Assembly: GCF_002005225.1 (NCBI RefSeq)
Contig: NZ_CP019724.1
Location: forward strand, 868,001-932,000
Length of the DNA: 64,000 nucleotides
Origin: Streptomyces pactum
GTDB taxonomy: Bacteria; Actinomycetota; Actinomycetes; Streptomycetales; Streptomycetaceae
Direction: 5' to 3'
The notes under the pieces are model-generated. The model saw only the letters and a program-made list of their open reading frames with translations, ran no database searches and had not been told where the DNA came from. Positions 34,878 to 42,300 of this stretch are shown piece after piece; position 1 is the stretch's first letter, and each line of letters starts with the position of its first letter. Made by a program: the position numbers and the translations under genes.

Positions 34878-35714
34878 TCAGACGTACCGCCGCCGGGGGA
34901 CGGTGAGGTGGTAGCCGGAGTCCAGTAGCTCGGGCAGGTAGGAGCGCAGGGCGCGGACACTCTGCGAGCGGTCGCCCCCGGCGTCGTGCGAGAGCACCAC
35001 CACGCCGGGGGCGGCGCCGTCCGCCACCCGGTCGACGATGGTCCCGGTGCCGGGGGTGGTCCAGTCGAGGGTGTCCACGGTCCAGGCGAGCGGTTCCATG
35101 CCCAGTTCGGCGCCGAGTTGGAAGGCGGCCCGGTTCCACGCCCCGTACGGGGCCCGGAACCACCGGGGCAGCTCTCCGTACGCCTGCTCGACGACCTCGC
35201 TCGTCCGCTCCATCTCGGAGCGGATGCGGCGCCGGCCGAGGCGGGTCAGCAGCGGGTGGGACCAGGTGTGGTTGCCGACGACGTGCCCTTCGTCGGCCAT
35301 CCGGGACAGCAGGTCCCTGTTGTGGTCCGCCATCTCGCCGCAGACGAAGAACGTCGCACGCACGTCGTACTTCGCCAGTGTGTCCAGGATGTCCGGGGTG
35401 TAGCGGGGGTCGGGCCCGTCGTCGAAGGTGAGCAGCATCGTGCGCCCCCGGCCCGACATGCGCAGGATCGGCTCGCTGCGTACCGGGGGCCGCGCGGGCG
35501 CGGCACGCGGCGCGCCGTATCCGGTCAAGGGCTGGAGGCGGTACGCGGAGGGCTTGAGCGGGCTGCGCGCCGCGGGCCCCGGAGCGGGGGCGACCGGCCG
35601 GGCCGGTCCGTCCCCGAGGGCCACCGCGAGCGCGCCGGCGGCGCCCGCCGCTCCCGCGGCCGCGGCGCCGGCGAGCAGTGCGCGGCGTCGAGTCAGCAAC
35701 TGATCCTTCTTCAT
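34878..35714 (-). CDS. Polysaccharide deacetylase (NodB homology domain), exported
   Basis: 278 residues. The signal starts with TRRRALLAGAAAAGAAGAAGA, a twin-arginine-like export signal. The NodB domain covers ~90-270: motif 1 TFDDGPDPRYTPDIL (catalytic Asp and metal Asp), motif 2 NHTWSHPLL (His metal ligands), motif 3 RAPYGAWN, motif 4 DTLDW and motif 5 VVLSHDAGG. It removes N-acetyl (or similar) groups from envelope polymers or chitin oligomers. It is convergent with the sortase and divergent from the stress-protein gene. Confidence 0.88.
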   Translation of the reverse strand: MKKDQLLTRRRALLAGAAAAGAAGAAGALAVALGDGPARPVAPAPGPAARSPLKPSAYRLQPLTGYGAPRAAPARPPVRSEPILRMSGRGRTMLLTFDDGPDPRYTPDILDTLAKYDVRATFFVCGEMADHNRDLLSRMADEGHVVGNHTWSHPLLTRLGRRRIRSEMERTSEVVEQAYGELPRWFRAPYGAWNRAAFQLGAELGMEPLAWTVDTLDWTTPGTGTIVDRVADGAAPGVVVLSHDAGGDRSQSVRALRSYLPELLDSGYHLTVPRRRYV

Positions 35715-35823
35715 GACCCATCAGTCGCCCGGCCGCGGTCCGGCGCACCTGAGCAACACCGGAGCGGCGGCACGGAACCACCCGCACGGCTCAAGATCAC
35801 GGACGACCGGATACCCTCGCCGC

Positions 35824-36285
35824 GTGACGGAACAGCACTCCCAGCAGTTCGAACGGGGCACCGACGGACCGAAGGTCATCGTGGCCGGGGTGGACGGCTC
35901 CGACTCCTCGCTCCGGGCGGCGGCCTACGCCGGAGGTCTGGCCCGGCGGCAGCGCGCGCTGCTCGCCGTGGTGTACGTGCAGCCGGTACTGGCCTCGGGC
36001 GCGGCGCTCGGGGCGCCGGTCGCGGAGACGACCGACGAGATCGCCGAGGGCCTGGTCGCCCAGATCCGGGAGGCGACCGAGCGGACCAAGGGGATATTCG
36101 ACGTGCGCTGGGAGTTCCACACCTTCCGCGGCGACCCCTACAACGGCCTGGTCAGGGCGGCGGACGAGCTCAAGGCCGACGCCGTGGTGGTGGGCGCCTC
36201 CGAGCAGGCCGGACACCGGATCGTCGGCTCCGTCGCGGTGCGGCTGGTGAAGGCGGGGCGCTGGCCCGTGACAGTGGTGCCGTAG
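35824..36285 (+). CDS. Universal stress protein (single UspA domain)
   Basis: 153 residues from GTG 35824. VIVAGVDGSDSSLRAAAYAGGLARR opens the fold. GDPYNGLVRAADELKADAVVVGASEQAGHRIVGSVAVRLVKAGRWPVTVVP closes it, with a partly recognisable nucleotide-binding glycine pattern. Cytosolic. Streptomyces carry many USPs, often linked to stress or transport. An amino-acid permease gene follows 113 bases downstream. The longer frame from 35713 reads through non-conserved sequence. Confidence 0.88.
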   Translation: MTEQHSQQFERGTDGPKVIVAGVDGSDSSLRAAAYAGGLARRQRALLAVVYVQPVLASGAALGAPVAETTDEIAEGLVAQIREATERTKGIFDVRWEFHTFRGDPYNGLVRAADELKADAVVVGASEQAGHRIVGSVAVRLVKAGRWPVTVVP

Positions 36286-36398
36286 CACCCGTCGGAGCGG
36301 TGCTTGGGCGGTCCGTGCGTCGCGGCTCCCGTCGCGGGTCGGTGTGCGTCATCATGATCCACCGTCAGCCGTTTGCCATTCACGAAGAGGTGAGGCGC

Positions 36399-37811
36399 AT
36401 GGCCGGGTTCCGCATGGGCGAGGGCGTTCTCCGCCGCAAACCCATCGAGCACATCGAGGACACGGAGGGCGGAGAGGGTACCGGCCTGCAACGCACGCTG
36501 GGGCTGTGGCAGCTCACCGCGATCGGCGTGGGCGGCATCATCGGGGCGGGCATCTTCACCCTGGCCGGCACGGTCGCCAACGGCACGGCGGGGCCGGCGG
36601 TCCTCGTCTCCTTCCTCGTCGCGGGCATCGCGAGCGCGGCGGCCGCGCTGTCGTACGCCGAGTTCGCCGGACTGATCCCGAAGGCGGGTTCCGCCTACAC
36701 CTACGGTTACGCGGTCCTCGGCGAGCTGGCGGGCTGGTTCATCGGGTGGGACCTGCTCCTGGAGTACACGGCGATCGTGGCGGTGGTCGCGATCGGCATC
36801 TCGGGCTACTTCAGCTTCCTGGTCAACGAGATGGGGGCCGACATCCCGAACTGGATGCTGGGTGCGCCCGGCACCGGCGACGGTCACAAGGTCGACCTGT
36901 TCGCCGCGCTGCTGTGCCTGCTCATCGCGTACCTGCTGAACCTGGGTATCAAGAACGCGGCCCGGTTCGAGATGGTCGTGGTCGTGCTGAAGGTGCTGGT
37001 GGTGCTGCTGGTGATCGCGGTCGGCGTCTTCCACATCGACACCTCGAACTACAACCCGTTCTTCCCCTACGGGATCGGCGGGGCGTTCACCGGTGCGGCC
37101 ACGGTGTTCTTCGCGGTCTTCGGCTACGACGCCATGTCGACGGCGGCCGAGGAGTCGAAGGACGCCCAGCGGCACATGCCGAAGGCGATCATCTACTCGC
37201 TGATCATCTCGATGGTGCTGTACGTGGCCGCCTGCCTGGTGCTGACCGGCATGCAGAACTACAGGGACATCGACAAGGAGAGCGGCTTCTCGACGGCGTT
37301 CAAGTCGGTGGGGCTGAGCTCCCTGGCCGACATCATCGCGGTGGGCGCCATCATCGGCATCCTCACCGTGATGTTCACCTTCATGCTGGGCGTCACCCGG
37401 GTGTGGTTCTCCATGTCGCGCGACGGGCTGCTGCCCAAGTGGTTCGCCAAGACCCACCCGACACGGCACGTGCCGACCCGGGTCACCTGGATCGTCGGGT
37501 TCGCCTCGGCCGCGATCGCCGGGTTCCTGCCGATCGGCGAGGCGGCCGAGCTGACCAACATCGGCATCCTGCTGGCGTTCGTGGTGGTGTGCGCGGCGGT
37601 GATCGTGCTGCGCTACCGGCAGCCGGACCTGCCGCGCACCTTCCGCACGCCGTTCATGCCCTTCGTGCCCGCGCTGGGGATCGTCTTCTCGATCTGGCTG
37701 ATCACGTTCCTGCAGTGGCAGACGTGGGCACGGTTCGCCGTGTGGTTCGCGATCGGACTGGTGATCTACTTCGGGTACTCGTACCGGAAGTCGGAGCTGG
37801 CGCGCCGTTAG
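36399..37811 (+). CDS. APC-family amino acid permease (cationic amino acid transporter-like)
   Basis: 470 residues with 12 predicted helices. GLWQLTAIGVGGIIGAGIFTLAG is helix 1 with the G-x-G-A-G substrate motif. ALSYAEFAGLIPKAGSAYTYGYAVLGE and FFAVFGYDAMSTAAEESKDAQRHMPKAI are diagnostic of the CAT/YfnA-like branch of APC transporters, which import amino acids by proton symport. The short hydrophilic N-terminus contains FRMGEGVLRRKPIEHIEDTEG. ATG 36399 is preceded by GAGGTGAGG. The frame is open far upstream but not coding. Confidence 0.9.
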   Translation: MAGFRMGEGVLRRKPIEHIEDTEGGEGTGLQRTLGLWQLTAIGVGGIIGAGIFTLAGTVANGTAGPAVLVSFLVAGIASAAAALSYAEFAGLIPKAGSAYTYGYAVLGELAGWFIGWDLLLEYTAIVAVVAIGISGYFSFLVNEMGADIPNWMLGAPGTGDGHKVDLFAALLCLLIAYLLNLGIKNAARFEMVVVVLKVLVVLLVIAVGVFHIDTSNYNPFFPYGIGGAFTGAATVFFAVFGYDAMSTAAEESKDAQRHMPKAIIYSLIISMVLYVAACLVLTGMQNYRDIDKESGFSTAFKSVGLSSLADIIAVGAIIGILTVMFTFMLGVTRVWFSMSRDGLLPKWFAKTHPTRHVPTRVTWIVGFASAAIAGFLPIGEAAELTNIGILLAFVVVCAAVIVLRYRQPDLPRTFRTPFMPFVPALGIVFSIWLITFLQWQTWARFAVWFAIGLVIYFGYSYRKSELARR

Positions 37812-37834
37812 CGGATACGCGGATACGCGGATAC
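37811..37834. repeat. Three 8-bp tandem units after the permease gene
   Basis: GCGGATAC is repeated three times exactly, beginning at the last base of the stop codon. Confidence 0.85.
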
Positions 37835-37899
37835 GGAGGAGTCGGCGAGGGTCTCGCCGGGCCTGCCGACGGCCCCGGACCCCGCGGACGACGCCTGGC

Positions 37900-39063
37900 C
37901 TACTCCCCCATCACCAGCCCGTCCCCGGCCGCGCCCCGGCTGAGTACGACGTCGCGGATGCGGTCGCGTACGGCACGCACGTCGGCGCCCTCGTCCAGTG
38001 CGCGGTTCAGGTTCACCACCCGGCCGGCGTCGACGTCGAAGAGCTGCGGGACGAACTCGGCCTTGGTAACCCGCCAGCGTTCGCCGGGCCCGGCGGGCGG
38101 GGCGGGCGGGGCGAAGGTGAAGCGGCCGATGGTCGACTGGTTGCCGCGCGGGTCGCGGGCACCCTCGCCGTTGATCATCTCGCCCGCGATCTGGTCACCC
38201 ATCCCGTAGATCACCCAGGTGCCGTTGACCTTCTCGTACGCCTGCGGGACATGGGCGTGTGTGCCGAGGATCAGGTCGATGTCGGGGCGGTCGCCGCTGC
38301 GGGCCGCGGTCAGGCTCCGGGCCAGGGCCAACTGGTCCTGGTCGGGCTCGTCCTGCCATTCGGTGCCCCAGTGCAGGGACACGACGACGATGTCCGCGCC
38401 GGCCTTCCGGGCGGCCCGGGAGTCCGTGACGATCTGCTCCTCGTCGATCAGGCCGACCGCCCAGGGCTGCCCCTCGGGAATCGGGTGGCCGTTGGTGTGG
38501 AGGGTGTAGGCGAGGTGGGCGACGTCGGCCCGGCCCGCGCGCAGGATCGTCGTGGTCCGCGCCTCGGCCTCGGTGCGCGCCGTGCCGGCGTGCCGTACGC
38601 CGGCCCGGTCGAGGGCGTCCAGGGTGCGGCGGATGCCGTCGGCGCCGTCGTCGACGCTGTGGTTCGAGGCCGTGGAACAGCCGTCGTAGCCGGTGGCGGC
38701 CAGCGCCCTGGCCACTTCCGGCGGGGACTTGAAAAGGGGGTAGCCGCTGTAGTCGCCGTTCGCGCCGTACACGGTCTCCATGTGGCACAGGGCGAGGTCG
38801 GCGCGCGAGACGACGGGTTGGGCGCCGGAGAGCATGGGGCGGAAGTCGTAGCCGGTGCCGCCGGCGTCGAAGTGGGCCCGTTCGATGATCGAGTCGTGCG
38901 GCAGTACGTCGCCGGAGGCGACCAGGGTGAAGACGCCGGTGTCCGCGGCGGACGGGGCCGGGGCCGGCCGTTGCGGCGGCTCGTGGTCGCGGGCCTGGCA
39001 GGCCGCTCCCACGGTGAGAAGGGCGGTCAGGGCAAGGGCCACCTGCCGACTGCGTGTGATCAT
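37900..39063 (-). CDS. CapA-family (PGA_cap) lipoprotein/secreted protein
   Basis: 387 residues from ATG 39063 (GGAG nine bases upstream). The signal region ALALTALLTVGAACQA has a Cys that may be lipidated, although the -3 residue is atypical. The mature domain is a metallophosphatase-like CapA fold: FTLVASGDVLPHDSI, CHMETVYGANGDYSGYPLFKSPPE, GYDGCSTASNHSVDDGADGI, VVVSLHWGTEWQDEPDQDQLALARSL and LILGTHAHVPQAYEKVNGTWVIYGMGDQI. CapA proteins take part in poly-gamma-glutamate capsule synthesis or envelope polymer handling. Here it stands alone, so the exact role is open. An inverted repeat lies upstream. Confidence 0.88.
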   Translation of the reverse strand: MITRSRQVALALTALLTVGAACQARDHEPPQRPAPAPSAADTGVFTLVASGDVLPHDSIIERAHFDAGGTGYDFRPMLSGAQPVVSRADLALCHMETVYGANGDYSGYPLFKSPPEVARALAATGYDGCSTASNHSVDDGADGIRRTLDALDRAGVRHAGTARTEAEARTTTILRAGRADVAHLAYTLHTNGHPIPEGQPWAVGLIDEEQIVTDSRAARKAGADIVVVSLHWGTEWQDEPDQDQLALARSLTAARSGDRPDIDLILGTHAHVPQAYEKVNGTWVIYGMGDQIAGEMINGEGARDPRGNQSTIGRFTFAPPAPPAGPGERWRVTKAEFVPQLFDVDAGRVVNLNRALDEGADVRAVRDRIRDVVLSRGAAGDGLVMGE

Positions 39064-39107
39064 CCGTTCACTCCGCTGGGGTCGCACACACCGATGAATA
39101 GTCACAT

Positions 39108-39125
39108 TTACCTACAAACAGGTAA
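39108..39125. promoter_or_regulatory. Palindrome TTACCT-N6-AGGTAA upstream of capA-like gene
   Basis: Perfect 6-bp arms around an A-rich centre in one of the few AT-rich patches of the window, 45 bases before the CapA start. The form suits a TetR- or GntR-type repressor. Confidence 0.5.
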
Positions 39126-39193
39126 TGAGGCTCCCGGCGCCCCGGGCGGCTCCGACACGCCCATTAGCCCGTCCGGCGTGCGCGAACGGGGTC

Positions 39194-39244
39194 CGCCGAC
39201 CGTTCGAACCGGGTGCGCCGACCGTTCGTCGAACCGTTCGTCGA
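39194..39244. repeat. Direct repeats upstream of ECF sigma gene
   Basis: CGCCGACCGTTCG occurs at 39194-39206 and 39216-39228. CGTTCGTCGA occurs at 39223-39232 and 39235-39244. They lie ~75-125 bases before the sigma factor start. Confidence 0.65.
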
Positions 39245-39317
39245 CGCGATCGACCGTCCGTCGCACACCCGTGCGCGCGCCCTGTCCCCGGGCTGCGCCC
39301 TGCGATGCCATACGGCC

Positions 39318-39872
39318 ATGACGGCCGGAATCACCCTGACGGACAGGACGAACGGGACGACCGCCGAGCACGAGCTCGCCGCACTGCAGCGCGAGCACGG
39401 CCGGCCGCTCTTCGCGCTGCTGCTGCGGCTCAGCGACGGCGACCGGCAGCGTGCCGAGGACCTCGTGCAGGAGACCCTGGTCCGCGCCTGGCAGCATCCC
39501 GAGGCCCTGCGCGCCGACGACTTCGACTCGGTGCGGCCGTGGCTGCTCACCGTGGCCCGGCGCCTCGCGATCGACGCGCGCCGGGCGCGGCAGGCACGCC
39601 CCGCCGAGGTCGGCGACGCCGTGCTGGAGAACGCGCGGGTCTGCGCCGATCACGCCGAACGGGCCGCCGCGGCCCTGGACGTGCGCGAGGCTGTGAAGAC
39701 TCTCACCCCCGAGCACCGTGAAGTCCTGGTGCTGGTGTACTTCCAGGGGGCGAGTGTGGCGGAAGCCGCGGCAGCCCTGGGCATCCCGCCGGGTACCGTG
39801 AAGTCCCGCGCGTACTACGCGCTGCGCGCCCTCCGCCGGGTGCTACCGGGATACGCCGCCGACCTGCGCTGA
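39318..39872 (+). CDS. ECF sigma factor (group with zinc anti-sigma partner)
   Basis: 184 residues. Sigma region 2 covers ~18-85 (LFALLLRLSDGDRQRAEDLVQETLVRAWQHPE ... SVRPWLLTVARRLAIDARRAR). Region 4 covers ~125-175 (LTPEHREVLVLVYFQGASVAEAAAALGIPPGTVKSRAYYALRALRRVL). There is no region 3, as expected for ECF. ATG 39318 has no perfect ribosome-binding site. The gene two further downstream encodes a zinc-binding anti-sigma factor with a membrane helix, and the gene between them is of unknown function. Similar sequence elements precede both downstream genes, suggesting control by this sigma factor. Confidence 0.9.
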   Translation: MTAGITLTDRTNGTTAEHELAALQREHGRPLFALLLRLSDGDRQRAEDLVQETLVRAWQHPEALRADDFDSVRPWLLTVARRLAIDARRARQARPAEVGDAVLENARVCADHAERAAAALDVREAVKTLTPEHREVLVLVYFQGASVAEAAAALGIPPGTVKSRAYYALRALRRVLPGYAADLR

Positions 39873-39922
39873 AACCGACCGGATGGTCAAGCCTCCGTAA
39901 AGCGCCTTGCCCCGGACCCCGG

Positions 39923-39940
39923 TTGAGTAATCGGCTGTCC
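39923..39940 (+). promoter_or_regulatory. Shared promoter-like element, copy 1
   Basis: TTGAGTAATCGGCTGTCC lies 74 bases before the start of the 170-residue protein gene. It matches the element at 40640-40658 except for one extra base and one A/G change. Confidence 0.5.
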
Positions 39941-40013
39941 TCATCCGTGTTCCGGACGGGGACCCATGACCCGGGTCGGGCGACGCGCACGCACCGGAGG
40001 AAGGCAGGAAGGG

Positions 40014-40526
40014 ATGCCGCACAGAGGCCAAGAGAGCACGGACGACACCGGCGGGGGCGAACTGACCGTTCCCATGGCGTGGTTGTACGCCGAGTACATC
40101 GCCGACGAGCTGCTGCGGACCGGCGACCTGATGCCGCCCACGTCCTTCGAGTTCCGCGCCGGGCGCGACGCCCTGGCGCTGACCGTCTTCCTGTCCGACA
40201 CCGACGACGAGCTCGGTGGCATCCGGGTCATCACCCAGATGGAGACCTGGCTGTCGCTGACCGCCTACGACCAGCCGTGGCACGAGTGGGTGCGGTTGCG
40301 GCTGGCCGAGGTCACGGCCGACGCGGTGGCCGCCGGTCGGCGATCGCCGGACCTGGAGCTGGCCCGGGAGGCCTGGCGCTGGCTCCAGGAGACCGAGCTG
40401 CTCGCCCCCGACCTGAACGCGGTCCCGGGCGGGGCGGTGAGCGGGGAGGACGAGGGGCCCAAGGTGTGGACGCCGGCGTGGCAGCTAGGGCTGCCGCTCG
40501 GCCACCTGGCCATCCATCTCTTCTAG
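40014..40526 (+). CDS. Unrecognised cytosolic protein between sigma and anti-sigma genes
   Basis: 170 residues from ATG 40014, preceded by AGGAAGGG; the frame begins at 39966. I do not recognise the family. The sequence is acidic and soluble without membrane segments: LYAEYIADELLRTGDLMPPTSFEFRAGRDALALTVFLSDTDDELGGIRVITQMETWLSLTAYDQPWHEWVRLRLAEV. The C-terminal part ends KVWTPAWQLGLPLGHLAIHLF. Position and shared upstream element suggest it belongs to the sigma regulon. It could be an anti-anti-sigma or accessory factor, which is speculation. Confidence 0.65.
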   Translation: MPHRGQESTDDTGGGELTVPMAWLYAEYIADELLRTGDLMPPTSFEFRAGRDALALTVFLSDTDDELGGIRVITQMETWLSLTAYDQPWHEWVRLRLAEVTADAVAAGRRSPDLELAREAWRWLQETELLAPDLNAVPGGAVSGEDEGPKVWTPAWQLGLPLGHLAIHLF

Positions 40527-40639
40527 GCTCCGGGCCCGGTTCCCGGGAGTCGGGCCCCCGCTGCACGAACTTCTTCCAGAACGGACCAATCCACGGGCCC
40601 GGCCGCTCCGAATCCCTTGATTGCCATTCTGTCCGTGGC

Positions 40640-40658
40640 TTGAGTGATTCGGCTGTCC
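40640..40658 (+). promoter_or_regulatory. Shared promoter-like element, copy 2
   Basis: TTGAGTGATTCGGCTGTCC lies 62 bases before the anti-sigma start and nearly repeats the 39923-39940 element. Its placement fits a promoter read by the adjacent sigma factor. Confidence 0.5.
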
Positions 40659-40666
40659 GGTGCGTA

Positions 40667-40695
40667 CGGGTGGGAGCAAGGAGTAACCCCACCCG
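40667..40695 (+). promoter_or_regulatory. Leader hairpin before anti-sigma gene
   Basis: CGGGTGGG and CCCACCCG form a perfect 8-bp stem with a 13-base loop containing AAGGAG. It ends 24 bases before the anti-sigma start codon, so it would be in the mRNA leader. Confidence 0.5.
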
Positions 40696-40719
40696 CACCC
40701 AACGGCACGAGGATTCGGC

Positions 40720-41370
40720 ATGAGGTCCCTGGAAAGGCATCGTGACGTCGGCGCCTACGCGCTCGGCGTGCTGGACGAGGCGGAAGCGTTCCGCTTCGAG
40801 GACCACCTCATGGAGTGCCCCCGGTGCGCGGCGCAGGTGACCGAATTCGGCCCCGCCACCCGTCAGTTGATGCTGTACCGGCGGGCGACGCCACGTCTCG
40901 TCCACCCCATGACCAGGCCCGGACCGAGGCTGCTGGACCGCCTGCTGACCGAGGTGGCGGCGCGCCGCCGGGCCGGCCGCAGGCGGGTGCTGTACGCCGT
41001 GGCCGCCGCGGTCGTGTGCGCCGTGGCCGGTCCGGGCGTCGTCATCTACGCGGAGCAGGGCGACCCGGCGGTGCGGGTCACCGCGACCGACGAGCGGTCC
41101 GGGGTGTGGGCACGGGTCACCACCGAGGACGAGGCCTGGGGCACCGACGTGGAACTCGAGGTCAGGGACGGGGCGGGGCCCCGTTCCTGCCGGCTGGTCG
41201 CCGTCGGTCACGACGGCACGGAGCAGACGGTCACGAGCTGGAACGTCCCCGGGCACGACGCCCGGCCCAGCACCATGCGCGGCGGGGCCGCCCTGCACCC
41301 CGGTCAGATCGCCCGCTACGAGGTACGGACCGCGGACGGGGAACACCTGGTGACGCTCCCCGCCGGATGA
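40720..41370 (+). CDS. Membrane anti-sigma factor with zinc-binding (ZAS) domain
   Basis: 216 residues. The N-terminal anti-sigma domain (~1-45) has the H-X3-C-X2-C zinc motif in EDHLMECPRCAAQV. A membrane helix follows near 88-110 (VLYAVAAAVVCAVAGPGVVIYA). An extracytosolic C-terminal domain of ~105 residues (VRVTATDERSGVWARVTTEDEAWGTDVELEV ... RYEVRTADGEHLVTL) resembles RskA-type sensor domains. It should hold the sigma factor at the membrane and release it after a redox or proteolytic signal. It is 847 bases from the sigma gene, with one gene between. Confidence 0.87.
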   Translation: MRSLERHRDVGAYALGVLDEAEAFRFEDHLMECPRCAAQVTEFGPATRQLMLYRRATPRLVHPMTRPGPRLLDRLLTEVAARRRAGRRRVLYAVAAAVVCAVAGPGVVIYAEQGDPAVRVTATDERSGVWARVTTEDEAWGTDVELEVRDGAGPRSCRLVAVGHDGTEQTVTSWNVPGHDARPSTMRGGAALHPGQIARYEVRTADGEHLVTLPAG

Positions 41371-41395
41371 CCGGACAGGGGCGCGGCGGGCGCCC

Positions 41396-42259
41396 CTACT
41401 TGAGCAGCCGGGACAGCCGCCGGTCCGCCAGTGGCTTGCCGCCGGTCTGGCAGGTCGGACAGTACTGGAGCGAGGAGTCGCTGAAGGAGACCTCGCGAAC
41501 GGTGTCGCCGCACACCGGGCAGGGCTCGCCGGTGCGGCCGTGTACGCGCAGCCCGCTCCTCTTCTCGGCCTTGAGCCGGCCGGCGGCGATGCCCCGGGAG
41601 CGTTCGACCGCCTCGGTGAGCGTGTCCCGCAGCGCGGCGTACAGCCGCGCGGTCTCCTCGTCGGTGAGCGACGCGGCCAGCTTGAAGGGGGACATTTTCG
41701 CCGCATGCAGGATCTCGTCGCTGTACGCGTTCCCCACGCCCGCGATCAGGCTCTGGTCGCGCAGGGCGCCCTTGAGCTGCCGCCGCTCGCCTTCGAGGAG
41801 AGCGGCGAGACGCGCCTCGTCGAAGTCGTCCGCGAGCGGGTCGGGGCCGAGCCGGGCCACACCGGGCACCTGCTGCGGGTCGCCCACGACGTACACGGCG
41901 AGCCGCTTCTGCGTGCCCGCCTCCGTCAGGTCGAAGCCGGCACCGGTCTCCAGGGCGACACGCAGCGCGAGCGGGCCCTTGCCGGGGCGGGGGAGGCCGC
42001 TGGGGAGGCTGTCCTTCCAGTGCAGCCAGCCCGCGCGGGCCAGATGGGTCACCAGGTGCGGGCCGCCGGCGGTCTCGACGTCGAGGAACTTGCCGTGGCG
42101 GTGCACCGCGGTCACCTGGTGGCCCTCCAGGGCGGTGAGCGGCGGGTCGTACGTCTTCAGGACGCTGATCGCCACGGGCAGGACACGGACGATCTCACGG
42201 CCGGTGAGGTGCTCGGTCAGGAAGTTGCGGAGCGCCTCGACCTCGGGCAGTTCGGGCAT
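41396..42259 (-). CDS. Fpg/Nei-family DNA glycosylase
   Basis: 287 residues. It begins MPELPEVEALRNFL, with Pro2 as the Schiff-base nucleophile and Glu3 as the catalytic acid once Met is removed. The H2TH region contains LKGALRDQSLIAGVGNAYSDEILHAAKMSPF. The C-terminal zinc finger uses CPVCGDTV and CPTCQTGG. It excises oxidised bases and cleaves abasic sites during base excision repair. The finger Arg/Lys region reads SSLQYCPTCQTGGKPLADRRLSRLL. Start ATG 42259. It stands alone, convergent with the anti-sigma gene. Confidence 0.92.
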   Translation of the reverse strand: MPELPEVEALRNFLTEHLTGREIVRVLPVAISVLKTYDPPLTALEGHQVTAVHRHGKFLDVETAGGPHLVTHLARAGWLHWKDSLPSGLPRPGKGPLALRVALETGAGFDLTEAGTQKRLAVYVVGDPQQVPGVARLGPDPLADDFDEARLAALLEGERRQLKGALRDQSLIAGVGNAYSDEILHAAKMSPFKLAASLTDEETARLYAALRDTLTEAVERSRGIAAGRLKAEKRSGLRVHGRTGEPCPVCGDTVREVSFSDSSLQYCPTCQTGGKPLADRRLSRLLK

Positions 42260-42300
42260 ACGTCCAGAGTGCCACCGGAGACCGGCGGTGCCAGTGGGGC

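Noticed and set aside
34986..37811. A fused universal-stress/amino-acid-permease protein
   Set aside because: The permease begins at 36399 with its own SD; the upstream part of the frame is antisense or off-frame sequence.
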